DNA from: Phaeodactylibacter luteus
GTDB lineage: Bacteria; Bacteroidota; Bacteroidia; Chitinophagales; Saprospiraceae
Assembly (NCBI RefSeq): GCF_007993045.1
Contig: NZ_VOOR01000052.1
Coordinates: 1 to 33,622 of the forward strand
Direction of reading: 5' to 3'
Length of the DNA: 33,622 nt
Within the stretch, counting starts at the first letter, position 1, and each line of letters starts with the position of its first letter. Both the position numbers and the translations under genes were made by a program. Positions 1 through 10,400 of this stretch are shown here, in pieces. Under the pieces are notes generated by a model that was not told the DNA's origin, searched no databases, and saw nothing but the letters and a program-made list of their open reading frames with translations.

Positions 1-1184
1 CCATTGAAGCGCCCTTCGTCTACCAGCCCCCACAGCGCGAACTTGGCTTCCCCTTTCAGATTGATGAGCCCAAAATGGTTCTCCGAGCCTCCAGGGTTGC
101 CGGCATCTTTCCACTGTTCGTCAAATGCCTCAAAGTAAAAACAGGTGATACTGTCCCGGGCAGTCCATTCCCGCATAGCCTGATAATATAGAGCAGACTT
201 GTACTCGTCTGTAGCGCGGGAACCTGCCGCCCCATAATGGCCATTGGACTGCGTGGCCCAGCCGGTCTCCCCTATGTGCACCGGTTTGGAAAGGCCTAGT
301 GCGGCTACATAATCTACTACGCTTCGGTACTGCTCTTGGGCATAGGCCAATGCACGGCCCATGGCAGCATCAATTTGTTGCAGGGTATCTTGAACGGCCG
401 CATCCGGAGGAGCAAGCCAAAACTCGGGGTTGTAATGCGTATCGTGCATGGGGTAAGTGTGCAAAGAGATGAAATCCACAGCAGCAATGAGTTTATCCAA
501 ATCTTCCACGTGGTACTCTTCTCCTCCCCCGCCCCAAGAAGCGAAATTATCAGAACTCGTAATCCAAAGGCTTGCGGGCAGCTCCCCCTTTGCCTTCAGC
601 CCTTGTAAATGATTGACCCACTTGAGGATGACCCCAGGCTGCACATAATAGCTTGCGGCCCATTTGACCATAGCCTCATTGCCCACCGCAATGATCTTGA
701 CAATTTCAGGGTATTCCTGAGCCAAAGCTACCGCCCTGGCCACTTCACCCTCATTCTGCTCGCTCTCCTGATCGTGGTCGGGCGGCAAGCCTGACCACGC
801 ATTCTTGCAGTCGATCCAAGCTCCGAGCATCAGATACATCTCAAAACCAGGCTCTTCGGATTGCAGCTCCCGGATAGCCGCCAACAAGTTGGCGGCTTCA
901 TCAAACTGTACATTATAGGTACGCAGCAGTTTGATGCCCATAGCAGACAGCAGCCTCAGGTCTTCTTTCAATTGGGGTATAGTGGGCTGTATGTCTCGCG
1001 TAGAGGCCCGGTAGCCGCCATAAGAGATGGCCTGGTAATCCGGATTACCTAGTATTTCAGCAGCAGTAAGCCCTTTGGCCAATGGCTTTTCACGGGCCGG
1101 GGCGCAGGAAAACAAAGCCAAAGCAGAGAGCAAGGCTCCTGCCAGCATACGAAGTATCCGGACGGGCTGTAGATATTTTCTCAT
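1..1184 (-). CDS. GH17-like beta-1,3-glucanase lipoprotein (3' end cut by window edge)
   Basis: The reading frame opens at ATG 1184 and stays open to base 1, giving about 394 residues without a stop, so the C-terminus lies outside the window. The N-terminus has a basic start, a hydrophobic core and a lipobox (LALFSC), indicating a lipoprotein. The body is a TIM-barrel glycosidase: VGNEAM places the likely acid/base at Glu170, and HIGETGWAT places the likely nucleophile at Glu306, both typical of GH17 enzymes that cut beta-1,3-glucan. The tail FEAFDEQWK...HFGL is also usual for GH17-like proteins. The ATG lies 3 nt after the stop of the phosphorylase-like gene, so the two are almost certainly co-transcribed. 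Family assignment comes from motif recognition, and exact specificity (hydrolase or transglycosylase, beta-1,3 or beta-1,6) is not shown. Confidence 0.8.
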   Translation of the reverse strand, partial: MRKYLQPVRILRMLAGALLSALALFSCAPAREKPLAKGLTAAEILGNPDYQAISYGGYRASTRDIQPTIPQLKEDLRLLSAMGIKLLRTYNVQFDEAANLLAAIRELQSEEPGFEMYLMLGAWIDCKNAWSGLPPDHDQESEQNEGEVARAVALAQEYPEIVKIIAVGNEAMVKWAASYYVQPGVILKWVNHLQGLKAKGELPASLWITSSDNFASWGGGGEEYHVEDLDKLIAAVDFISLHTYPMHDTHYNPEFWLAPPDAAVQDTLQQIDAAMGRALAYAQEQYRSVVDYVAALGLSKPVHIGETGWATQSNGHYGAAGSRATDEYKSALYYQAMREWTARDSITCFYFEAFDEQWKDAGNPGGSENHFGLINLKGEAKFALWGLVDEGRFN

Positions 1185-1187
1185 GGC

Positions 1188-4100
1188 TTATAACTTTAGT
1201 AAAACCTCAATGCGGGCAATCTTCCCTGCGCGGCCGAACACCGCCCGGCTGTCTTCAGCTGTCAGCACCTTACCCGGTATCTGCTGCCCTTTGCCATCCG
1301 TATACTGTACCCTTATTTCATCTGCTTCAGCCAAGGTGTACACTATGGGTACATTGCAGTAAGTAAAAGCGAGCTGCCCGGCTTCGAGGGGCAAGCGCTG
1401 TGGCTGCCCTTCCACGTCGATGTACCCCAACTCATCTGTACTGCTGAGGAAAGCCTCCTTGCGCAGCAATCGGGGGCTGAAGCACAGCTTTCCGCCCAGC
1501 ACTTCCACGCCCATTTCCCCTATACGGGAAAGAATATCCTCCTTGACCTGCCCGGTCATGCCCGGCTGCTGCGCACCCCGGTGCTGAGGGGTGTGAGAAT
1601 AGGCATCAGTGGGGAAAGCGCCATACAGCCCCGGCGGTTTATGGACACCGATCCCGGCCTGAATCTCGTAATAGTGGTCCAACAGCCCTCCAATGATTTC
1701 AGGGGGAGCCCCCTCTGCCATAGCCTGAAGACAGCATTCCTGCACCGCCAACAACAGCTTGGAAACCATATGCCAGTAAATAGAGCCTAAGCCTTCATAG
1801 GCAAAGAAGGTACCGGAGCGCCCAGTGAATGCCTTGTGGTTGAATACTTCCTCGAACACGCTCAAGAGCAGCTGACGTTCCTGTGAGGCCAAGCCCCCAT
1901 ATTTGGTGCCTGAGAGCGCATCCAAAGCCTTCGCCAGGTCTTTTGCATTTTTGAAGTTCCCATTAAAATGCAAGCCGCCCTTGATATCTTGCTCTACAAT
2001 CTGTTTTGCGCCATCAGCTAACATCTGCTGTATCAGCGCAGATCGCCCTGCCGCTTCTGCGGGGATGGTATTTTTATGGAGAAAACCTGGCAGCTCCTTG
2101 TTAGGGTACAGTATGTAGCTATATTGGTCTTCTCGGAATAATGCACTGTTTTTTAAAGCATTAAGCACCGAAAGCGCCTCCTCTGGCTTTAGACAGCCAG
2201 CGCTCAGCACGGCCACCTGGCCTTCGAGCATCTCGCTGAGGTGCCCGCGGGCAATGCCATTGCCTTCCACGGCCATTAGGTTGTAAGCGTGGTACAATCC
2301 ATCCGGGCGCCGGTTGGCCTTTATAGCATGGTCAATAAATGCCAGGCAATCCTTGGCAAAAACCGATACCTGGCTCAGGGAAAGGCCCTCCATCTTGCCC
2401 GAAAAGCCTTTCTCATAGACCTCCTCCCGGTAGTCGGAGGCGGCCTGCCCTAATGCATCCACTACTGCCTTTCTGCTCTGATCGGTAAACGGGGCAGACA
2501 ATAAGCCCTGATGGCTGGCCAGCACTTCCGATATGCGCTGGAAAAAGCGGGCCAGCTCAGCCGAAACGCTTATCTCCTGTTCTTCTGCCCCCTGCAACTG
2601 CAGCAACAGGAAGTGCATAAAACGCCGCAGGTAGTACAAAGTGACCATAGAAACGCCATTGCCTACCAAGGCGTTATTGGCATCGTTCCATTCTGGGCGC
2701 TGTGTATTCATCCAGATGCCTGTCCCTGGGATCAAATTTGAGACCTTCGCCAGGACGGTTGCCAAGACCTTTTCCAGAAAGGTCACGTGGTGAATGCTGC
2801 CGTCGCCGAGCCGCAGCAGCGCCCCATCAGCCCCCTCCTCTGCACGCCTTTTGCGGATTGCAGCATCCCACTCATGGTCAAACGCTATAGTATCCTGAGG
2901 GTCTTCCAGCAGCTTTTCGTAAGGCTTGATGACATAGGGCACAGCGGCGTACACAAACCATGGCTGCCCGAGGAAAGATTGCAGCTTGCCCGGCTGGTGC
3001 TTCTCGATGATTTCCAGGAACTTCTGCAGATAAATAATCTGATGATCGCCCCAGTAGCCGATATACGACCAAGGGTCATCGGGCTCGATAATTTCCCAGT
3101 CAAAGCCGCCTTTGGTCACCCGGTAAGGGTTGTACCCATCGAAAGTGGAAGCATTAAGGAATTTAAAGATCATGCCTGTTATAAAATCAGGATAGGCGTA
3201 AGCCAGCGCTTCCCAGTTCTGGAAAAGATCACGCCAGTTGCCTTCGTAGTCCAGGATCTTGGAGCCGTCCAGCTCGCTTTGGGTATTGATGGAGAAGTAA
3301 TTCCACGGACGGCTGGGGTCGCCGTGGCGGCGGCTGAACTTCAGCGGCAAGTACTCTGTACCTAAGCGGATAAGATCAGGGTCTCCGGTTTTCAGGAGCA
3401 AGGTTTCCAGAGCTTCCCGGCTGAACCTGCCGCCAAGGCCTTTCAAACGATCTTGGTACCGGGCGGCCAAAGTAGCGTTGGCCTTGTGCAAGTATTCCAG
3501 GAAGTCGGAAAGCTCTATCAGATAGCCATCGTCGAATATACCGCCCCGCATAATATTGAAAAGCACATTTGAAAAATGGCGGGTGTCGTTGAGTTTGTCA
3601 GCGGTGCATTGCATACCATCGGCACTGCCCACGAGCTTGGCCAAGCCCGCCGTGCCCCCAGCAATATCTTCTTCCAGTTCCTGCAAAAGGCCAGGGCGCT
3701 CCTTGATTTCAGCAGCAAGGCTGATCACCTGTGCCTGTGTCTGATTGACATTGGCCACGATGCCCCAATTCAGGGCGCTCCCTGCTTTTGCGGTAGCTGT
3801 GGCAGAAACAAAATAGCTGCCGCGTTCCCCTTTGATGTCCGTCTCCGTCTGCACCTGCTGGCCCGAACGGAAAATGGGCAATTGTAGAGACGAGAGCAGG
3901 TAAGCTTCAGCTTCCAACCCAAAAGACCAGGCTACATTGGCTTTCAGGGCTTCGCTAGGCTCTGCCTTGTCCACAATTATGGCGCTAAGGGCATAAATCC
4001 CCAATCCAGACTCCGGCTCCAGCTCATTGCGTTTATAGGCATCAACCAGGTTGCTCGTTGAGCGCTGCAGATCGCTGGGCACTCCGTGTGGCATGATGTT

Positions 4101-4694
4101 CTGAATACCGTCTAAGAGCACTACTTCGGCATTTTCCCTACCGAGGTTTTCCAGGGCAGCATGGCGGACAAATCCGTAAACCTTGCTTGTGCTCCATTGA
4201 TAACGGAAAGACAGCTGCAGGCTGTGGTTGATCTCCTCAAAAATGATCTTATTGCCGTATATGCTCTTATAAAGGTTCCTGCTGATGTTGTACTGCTCTG
4301 CCGAGCGGCTGGTAAAAGGCTCCCAAATGTGAGCTTCCCCCGATCTCTGCACTTGGAAAAGGGACTTGCTCCCAGTTACGTCTGCAGACTCCGTTATCTT
4401 GTCGTCGGTATAGTATGGGAACAAAGCAAATTCAGGGTTCTTCCGGCCCGCAGTTAGCCCTCCGGTACTGGAGATGTACATCCAATGGTTGGCATCACTT
4501 ACGATGGTCATAAAGAATGGCCTCATACTATGGTAATTGGCCATCTTGAAATAGCGCTCGCCATTAAGGTCGACCATTTCCATGGTAGGCCCGGTTGCTG
4601 CCAGGCCAGCGGTTTGTGCTAAACTTGCTTTACTCACAATTTTCGTTTTATACTTTTTGCTTAAATCCCACACGGCAGGGCTGAAGAGCTGCAT
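1188..4694 (-). CDS. GH94/GH149-type beta-1,3-glucan phosphorylase (putative)
   Basis: This 1168-aa protein has no clear signal peptide, which fits a cytoplasmic enzyme. The early motif YISSTGGLTAGRKNPEFALF followed by PYYTDDKI resembles the N-terminal beta-sandwich of GH94-type phosphorylases. RPEWNDANNALVG matches the catalytic loop of that clan (WNDCLN in cellobiose phosphorylases), making Asp671 the likely general acid. The length is well above GH94 (about 800 aa) and fits GH149, a family of beta-1,3-glucan phosphorylases of about 1,100-1,200 aa reported from Euglena and from bacterial laminarin clusters. Sitting between GH16 and GH17 genes supports phosphorolysis of beta-1,3-oligoglucosides to glucose-1-phosphate. 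ATG 4694 is the first start after the GH16 stop (72-nt gap); a start a few dozen codons further in is also possible. Phosphorylase activity is inferred, not seen. Confidence 0.75.
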   Translation of the reverse strand: MQLFSPAVWDLSKKYKTKIVSKASLAQTAGLAATGPTMEMVDLNGERYFKMANYHSMRPFFMTIVSDANHWMYISSTGGLTAGRKNPEFALFPYYTDDKITESADVTGSKSLFQVQRSGEAHIWEPFTSRSAEQYNISRNLYKSIYGNKIIFEEINHSLQLSFRYQWSTSKVYGFVRHAALENLGRENAEVVLLDGIQNIMPHGVPSDLQRSTSNLVDAYKRNELEPESGLGIYALSAIIVDKAEPSEALKANVAWSFGLEAEAYLLSSLQLPIFRSGQQVQTETDIKGERGSYFVSATATAKAGSALNWGIVANVNQTQAQVISLAAEIKERPGLLQELEEDIAGGTAGLAKLVGSADGMQCTADKLNDTRHFSNVLFNIMRGGIFDDGYLIELSDFLEYLHKANATLAARYQDRLKGLGGRFSREALETLLLKTGDPDLIRLGTEYLPLKFSRRHGDPSRPWNYFSINTQSELDGSKILDYEGNWRDLFQNWEALAYAYPDFITGMIFKFLNASTFDGYNPYRVTKGGFDWEIIEPDDPWSYIGYWGDHQIIYLQKFLEIIEKHQPGKLQSFLGQPWFVYAAVPYVIKPYEKLLEDPQDTIAFDHEWDAAIRKRRAEEGADGALLRLGDGSIHHVTFLEKVLATVLAKVSNLIPGTGIWMNTQRPEWNDANNALVGNGVSMVTLYYLRRFMHFLLLQLQGAEEQEISVSAELARFFQRISEVLASHQGLLSAPFTDQSRKAVVDALGQAASDYREEVYEKGFSGKMEGLSLSQVSVFAKDCLAFIDHAIKANRRPDGLYHAYNLMAVEGNGIARGHLSEMLEGQVAVLSAGCLKPEEALSVLNALKNSALFREDQYSYILYPNKELPGFLHKNTIPAEAAGRSALIQQMLADGAKQIVEQDIKGGLHFNGNFKNAKDLAKALDALSGTKYGGLASQERQLLLSVFEEVFNHKAFTGRSGTFFAYEGLGSIYWHMVSKLLLAVQECCLQAMAEGAPPEIIGGLLDHYYEIQAGIGVHKPPGLYGAFPTDAYSHTPQHRGAQQPGMTGQVKEDILSRIGEMGVEVLGGKLCFSPRLLRKEAFLSSTDELGYIDVEGQPQRLPLEAGQLAFTYCNVPIVYTLAEADEIRVQYTDGKGQQIPGKVLTAEDSRAVFGRAGKIARIEVLLKL

Positions 4695-4766
4695 TAGGAT
4701 AGCCCACAGCCCTGCCGAGCGAGAAAAGAGTTGGTTTTTTGAGGTTGCGCCGAGGGCAGTGCCCTT

Positions 4767-5600
4767 TTAATTGGCATTTTGGTACACCCTGACATAGTCT
4801 ACGGTCATCCGTTGAGGGAAGGGGGTGTCCGCGGTTGGGAAGCCCACATAGTTGCCCCCAACCGCTACGTTCAGCAGCATGAAAAAAGGCTGGTTGAAGA
4901 CCCATTCTCCGGGCACATCATCCCGCAGGATGCGCTGGTAGAGGAAGTCGTCTACAAAAAAGTCGATCTTGTCTTCATCCCACTCCACTGCGAAGAGGTG
5001 GAACTCGTTGTCAAAGCGGGCCCTGTCCAGGGAATAGCCTTTGGTAATGGGGTTGCCGCCAAAATAGCCCGGCCCGTGGATAGAGCCGTGGATGATATGA
5101 GGCTCCTGCCCACGCAGCTCCATGATATCAATTTCTCCACATTGAGGCCAAGAGACGGTTTCGATATTGGCGCCCATCATCCAAAATGCAGGCCACAGCC
5201 CCGGCCCATAGGGGGTTTTCAGCCGTGCCTCAAACCGGCCATATTGCTGGGCAAAGCGCCCGAGGGTCTTGATGCGGGCAGAGGTGTAGCTGTTGCCCGA
5301 CTGCAGGGCGGTGATGACCAAGTTCCCTTCACCATCCATAGAGATGTTTTCCGGGGCATCGGTATAAACCTGCAGCTCCTCGTTGCCCCAGCCGTTATCG
5401 CCTCGGCCAAGGTCGTATACCCACTTCTCCGGGTCGGGCGATTCTCCGGCAGCGCCATCAAACTCGTCGCTCCAAGTGAGCTGCCAATTGCGTTCGTCCA
5501 GCTTTTGGAACTCATCGACCTCACAGCCTGGGAAGAACACCATACTGCCCAATAACAACAGGGCAACTGAGAGAATATGTCTTTCTATACTTAGCATCAT
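4767..5600 (-). CDS. GH16 endo-beta-1,3-glucanase (laminarinase) lipoprotein
   Basis: This 277-aa secreted enzyme should hydrolyse internal bonds of laminarin-type beta-1,3-glucan. The start is ATG 5600 (an alternative ATG lies at 5597), 10 nt after the upstream gene's stop; it puts a short signal and the lipobox FFPGC at the N-terminus, so a surface or periplasmic lipoprotein is expected. A longer frame exists but would overlap the upstream gene and bury the signal. The catalytic motif GEIDIMELRG gives nucleophile Glu156 and acid/base Glu161 in the bacterial EIDIME arrangement. WQLTWSDEFDG near the N-terminus, GLWPAFWMMG, HGSIHGPGYFGG and the closing MTVDYVRVYQN are standard GH16 beta-jelly-roll segments. 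The whole protein is a single catalytic domain with no extra CBM; binding is probably supplied by the preceding lipoprotein. Confidence 0.92.
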   Translation of the reverse strand: MMLSIERHILSVALLLLGSMVFFPGCEVDEFQKLDERNWQLTWSDEFDGAAGESPDPEKWVYDLGRGDNGWGNEELQVYTDAPENISMDGEGNLVITALQSGNSYTSARIKTLGRFAQQYGRFEARLKTPYGPGLWPAFWMMGANIETVSWPQCGEIDIMELRGQEPHIIHGSIHGPGYFGGNPITKGYSLDRARFDNEFHLFAVEWDEDKIDFFVDDFLYQRILRDDVPGEWVFNQPFFMLLNVAVGGNYVGFPTADTPFPQRMTVDYVRVYQNAN

Positions 5601-5610
5601 GCTTGGGTTT

Positions 5611-7464
5611 TTATTTGCGGAAATAGATGTTGTCCAGGAAAATATCCCCGTTCCCATCAAACTTGAGCTGAATCAGGTTGTCCAGGGCTACAGGGGAGAA
5701 GTCAGATAACGGGATGTCTACACTGCCCCAACCGGAAGTTGGCACCGTAAGGGAAACGGGAGTCTCCACCGGGCCTGGGCTGATCAGGAAAACATTGAGC
5801 TGTGCCGAATTGTCAGTCCAATAATCAATGTGCAAGAAAGCCATATCAGATACGTCTTGTGCCTCAGCCAGCTGTATGCCCTGATAGTTCAGCCCTGTGT
5901 ACTTTAAAGTATTGTTGCCGTCTATGGCCACTTCGCTCACGACCGTAGCCTGCCCCCAATTGGGGAAAAAGTCTGTGCCCTCTAAGGAAGGATAGGCCTC
6001 ACTGAAGATAGAAAGGACATCATCGGAAGGATGAGTAGGCGTTGGCGCTGCCGTGGCCGGCATGGTAGGCGGCGTGCTATCGTCATAAAAGAAGATATTG
6101 TCGGCATAAAACCCTGGGATGTTGCCATTGACATCCACAAAGATGACCTGCGCCAGCTCTGCCCGGCTGCCAAGCCCAGCAAAGTTGGACAAAGGCACAT
6201 CAAGGCTGATCCACTGCTGTGCTTGTGAAGCCGGGATATCCGTAGCAAAAACGCCAGTGCCCCCGCTCCCGAAGTCTACTACTTCCAATTGCATGCGCGC
6301 TGTGCCAGCAAGTGGGTTGGGCAGGTAAATATCGATATGCAAGTGGGTCATTGCCGTAGCATCAATTGTGGGAGAGGTGAACTGTATGCCCACAAAGTTG
6401 AAATCGGTATAATTCAGCACCCGGTCTCCATTAACCTCAAAATCAGCAGACAACGTGGTCTGGAAAGGCTCCCAGAAGCCATTGTAATAATCTACAGGCT
6501 CGTTCATGTAGGCCTCGCTGAACAGAGAGATCACATTGTCCTGTGGAATCACGGGTGTAGGGGCATTCACAAAATCGCCAACCGACTCAATGGTAAGGGA
6601 GCCCTCTGCTGCCACACCCCCTACAGTAGCCGTGATCTCTGCAGTGCCAGGGCCGCCTACTACCGTCACTACCCCACTGCCATCTACCACAGCGATAGAC
6701 TCGTCGGAGGAAGCAAACTCAAAGTATGCTGGCGTAACACCTACCGTACGGTTGACCCCCGTGGGCAAGTTGAAAGTAGAAGACAGGCCTTCTATCCTTT
6801 TGGAAACCCCCACAAATGAGGTTTCTACCTGATCTTCCCCGTTCAGCATGCTGTGCTTGGGGTGGGCCAGTGTGCCCAGTTTTTCGAACTTGAGCTCGTC
6901 TACCCAAAAGGTATAGCCTCTGCCGTCTTCCGGGCCTTCAGAATAGTAGAACAGGCCCTTTTCAGCCGTCAGCCTTGAAGGGTCAGGCAGGGGGATGATG
7001 TATTTCTGCCAATTGGTCGTAATGGCTAAGCCACTGACAGACGCCTGATGCCGGGCTTCGCCCAAATCATTGCCGAAGCCTACCACATCAATATTGGCAG
7101 CTTTAGAAGCCTTGGCCCAGAAGGTCAGGGCATCATATTCTGTCAGGTCCCTGCCAACTGTCGTAAAAAAGGCGCCTCCTGCATAAGCTCCCCGGGGGTC
7201 GCCTGCGTCGGGCACTTCAAAGCGCATAGAGGTTTCCGAGGTATTCAGGTAGGTCACCTCATTGTCTACATCGAATGCCGTAGGCACCGACCCACCAAAG
7301 GCAGCGTATTCCAAACCTCCGCTGAAACCGTCAATAAAAACGTTAGGGTTAGAAGGGTATTCAGCAGGCTGAAGGTCATCCAACTCCCGCTCACAACTGA
7401 AAGCCAGAACCATAGCAACGCTCAGTGGGAGTATTTTTGCAAACCGGTTGTTCATTATCTTCAT
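5611..7464 (-). CDS. Surface glycan-binding lipoprotein with Ig-like and repeated CBM-like domains
   Basis: This 617-aa lipoprotein starts at ATG 7464, 13 nt after the upstream stop; the lipobox AFSC follows a short hydrophobic stretch. Residues about 30-190 form a beta-sandwich resembling carbohydrate-binding modules (FWAKASKAANIDVVG, TTNWQKYIIPLPD, WVDELKFEKLG). A BIG2-like Ig domain follows (ESIAVVDGSGVVTVVGGPG). The C-terminal half has two related modules, opening with SLFSEAYMNEP and SIFSEAYPSLE; both continue with LNYTDFNFVGIQF or LKYTGLNYQGIQL, then HLHIDIY or FLHIDYW, and end with ADNIFFY or LDNIYFR. No catalytic motif is visible. Position before GH16 suggests it tethers beta-1,3-glucan at the surface, the role filled by SusE/F or SGBP proteins in other polysaccharide utilization loci. 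Ligand is inferred from neighbours. Confidence 0.78.
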   Translation of the reverse strand: MKIMNNRFAKILPLSVAMVLAFSCERELDDLQPAEYPSNPNVFIDGFSGGLEYAAFGGSVPTAFDVDNEVTYLNTSETSMRFEVPDAGDPRGAYAGGAFFTTVGRDLTEYDALTFWAKASKAANIDVVGFGNDLGEARHQASVSGLAITTNWQKYIIPLPDPSRLTAEKGLFYYSEGPEDGRGYTFWVDELKFEKLGTLAHPKHSMLNGEDQVETSFVGVSKRIEGLSSTFNLPTGVNRTVGVTPAYFEFASSDESIAVVDGSGVVTVVGGPGTAEITATVGGVAAEGSLTIESVGDFVNAPTPVIPQDNVISLFSEAYMNEPVDYYNGFWEPFQTTLSADFEVNGDRVLNYTDFNFVGIQFTSPTIDATAMTHLHIDIYLPNPLAGTARMQLEVVDFGSGGTGVFATDIPASQAQQWISLDVPLSNFAGLGSRAELAQVIFVDVNGNIPGFYADNIFFYDDSTPPTMPATAAPTPTHPSDDVLSIFSEAYPSLEGTDFFPNWGQATVVSEVAIDGNNTLKYTGLNYQGIQLAEAQDVSDMAFLHIDYWTDNSAQLNVFLISPGPVETPVSLTVPTSGWGSVDIPLSDFSPVALDNLIQLKFDGNGDIFLDNIYFRK

Positions 7465-7477
7465 TTTATCTATGGTT

Positions 7478-10400
7478 TTATTTGCCAATATTTATGAATA
7501 CGTAGGTCCTGATTTCCCACTCGTTACCGTTGTCGAAACCGACCAGGTCGGGGTCCGGTACAAGGTTGCCCGCAGCAGAGATCGTCTCCAAGGGGGCATA
7601 ACGGGGTGAGAACCGGTCCAACGTCCGATAGGTGCCCCTTACCCCAATACGGGTATCAGGCATATCGATAAAGTCCGCCTTGCCCAAAGACAAGGATACA
7701 TCGAGCATCATCTGCAAAGGGAAAGTCAGGTTGAAATCACGGTGGTAATCATAAGGGCCCCAATCATTTACCCGCACAAAGGAGTTGACTTTAAGGGCTT
7801 TGTAAAGGACCCGCAAATCTGTGCCAAAGCGGCGGATGAGGCGGTCGTCGCTGCCATTCGCCTGTGCATCCCCTGCATAGATATTGGCAATCCAGCCGAA
7901 ATCACTGTTGATTTTAGAGACCAGGCGGACGTGGGTCTCCCAAAGGTCGGCCGCAGGTGCTGCGCCCGGGAAAGCAAAGGTCGTACGCCCATCAGGCAAG
8001 ATACCGATAGCAGCATCTTGGGTGGTAGGCAGGTGGCGGTACACCACCCCTGCGCTCACAGCAAATTTAGCGTCCTCGCTGCGGTCGGTATCCCAGTTGT
8101 ACATCCAGGTGCCAGGCGTGGGGTCGTAAGTCAGCAGCAGCTCCCCCGCTACTTGCTCGCGGTTGCCCCGCACCACGAAGGGGTCTTCGAGGATATTCCT
8201 TGGCCGGCCAGGCGCGGCTACATCTCCTGGCATTGGGCCTTCAATGGGCTTCTGCCAAAGGAAGTTGGGAGCAATCTGCCAATTGCCCATCGTATAAGCA
8301 AACCCAGTCAGGACATTATATTGGTTGCCGCTGCCGCTGTCCTTGAGCCGCCAGCCAGTGAAAGTCTGGGTTTGGTCAAACCCTCCATTGGCGACCAGCC
8401 CCATAGCTGCAGACTGTGCGTACCAGTTGAATTTGCCGCCTTCGTAGGTCAGCTTTACCTTCCCGCCGAAGTTGTCCTCCGCCCGTATCACATCTTGGAA
8501 AACCTGCGTCTCCCCTTCTACTTCTCGGGTCGTCTGAAAGACCCTGCCTTGCAAGGGCTGCCCGCCCCAAATACCGCCAAGGTCTACTTCCAGCTTGCCA
8601 AAAGAGCGGTTCGCATGCAGGGTGAGCCTGCGGGTTTTCGGCTGAGGGATGGCAAAGGAGCTCTCGGTGAGCCCAAGCTGATCAATGTCTTCATGGAACA
8701 CCCCAGTGACGTTGTACTTGCCCAGAGCTTTGCGGTACTTGACCAGCACAGCAGGGTTGGCGCCCCACCATAGCTGTGGGCCAAAGGCTGCTTTAAGCCC
8801 CTCGAGCTCTTTCTTGCCTTCGAACTCCATGCCCAAGGGGGCGATACCATTGTAGATATCCATTACGGGTCCATAATTGGCTTCGGGGTAAAGGTTGAAA
8901 AAGTCCCCCTCGTAAGCCCAATGGTAATGCCCAGTCCGGTAAAAGCCTTTCAGGTTGAAAAGGCTGTGGTTCCATTCGTACTCCGCAGAGTAGAGCTGTA
9001 CCCGGTTGATGGACTCCACCGTTACGTTGCCATTCGTAGGCGAGCTGAGCTGTACGCGCCGGGCGCGGTTTTCATAAAATATCTGGTCGATTGGGTTCTG
9101 GGCTACATTGCCCAGCACGTTCACTTCCACATTAGCGCGGAAGTTGGAGGTAGGGTTGGCCTCCACGCCGATAAAGAAAGACTGCATGTGGTCGAAGCCC
9201 AGCTGATCCGGAAAAGTCGTATTGCCCGGTATAGGGCTGTTAGGGGTAGAAATCAGGCTGCCGCCAGTGTTGAAGGTCGTAAGCTGAGCGCTCAGGCGGC
9301 TCAGGCTGATCTTCTTGAGCCTCTCCCCTTCCATGGCCGCTTTATCCCCACGCGCCAGCAAGCGGGCGTCAGCCAATTGGATACTGCCAAAATGTTGTGC
9401 AATAGTACCGAGGCTCGCACCCTCCGCATACGGGTTGTACCGATGAGCCTCTTTCAGCGCATAGTAGGCAGCACGGGGGTACAGCTGATAAAAACCCTTC
9501 GTGTCTGTTGGGCCTTTGGCGCAAATGCCAAACCACTCCTCGTTCATATTATTCTGCTCGGGGACGTGGTCAAAGCGGTAGCCGCCATTTTCCCAAGAGG
9601 CGTTGGAGTCGTGTATGTCCAGGTTTTTGGTCTGCCCATATTTCCACCAGCCATCGCTGAACTGAAAAGTGAACCCGCCTAAGGAGTTGCCCGCTTTGCC
9701 CATGCCTGCGGCGTTCTCGTAAATTTCCCGCCAGTTCTGCAGATCGTAATAAGCCTGGTCCAACTGTGCCTCTTCCATCGTCACGGCGTTAAACGCATCC
9801 GAGCCGAACTCAGTGAGCAAAACCGGCTTACCGTATTCGCTCCTCACCCGGTCGTACAAATCGCCAAAAGACTCGCCCCGGTATACATTGATACCGAGGA
9901 TGTCCACATCCGGGCATTCCTTGGCGATGATGTCAAGGAACAACAGGTCGCCGTTGCAAATGGCGATGGGGTGGCCAGGGTCTGCCTTGCCCATCGCCAC
10001 TGCGGCCTGATTGAACAGCTTGTACATAAACTCAGCACGCTTGGTAGATGCCCTATCCTCAATAGGGATATCTTCGGTTTCAGCTCCTCCCCAAAACAAG
10101 CCATAGTTGTTCTCGTTGCCCAGCAGATAGAGCAACAGGCCCGGCGTATTCCGGTAAGTTTCCGCCAGGGCTGTCACCTCGCTTAGCAGTAGCTCTTTCA
10201 CACGTGGGTCGCTATACTCTGTGTTGCCCATCCACGCTCCGTTCAGCGTTACGCCGTAGCGGCCAAAGGAATGGTTGAGCATCGTATAAATGCCATAATT
10301 CTCATAGATGTAAGTAATCCACTTGGGCTGTATGCCCGTGTAAACACGGATCACATTGACACCCATATTGCGGAGCATCGACATTTCGTCATCCAATGCT

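Noticed and set aside
7742-8773. 343-codon frame antisense to the barrel part of the fusion protein
   Set aside because: No recognisable domain, and the sense frame continues through the whole region with signal peptide and catalytic motifs upstream.
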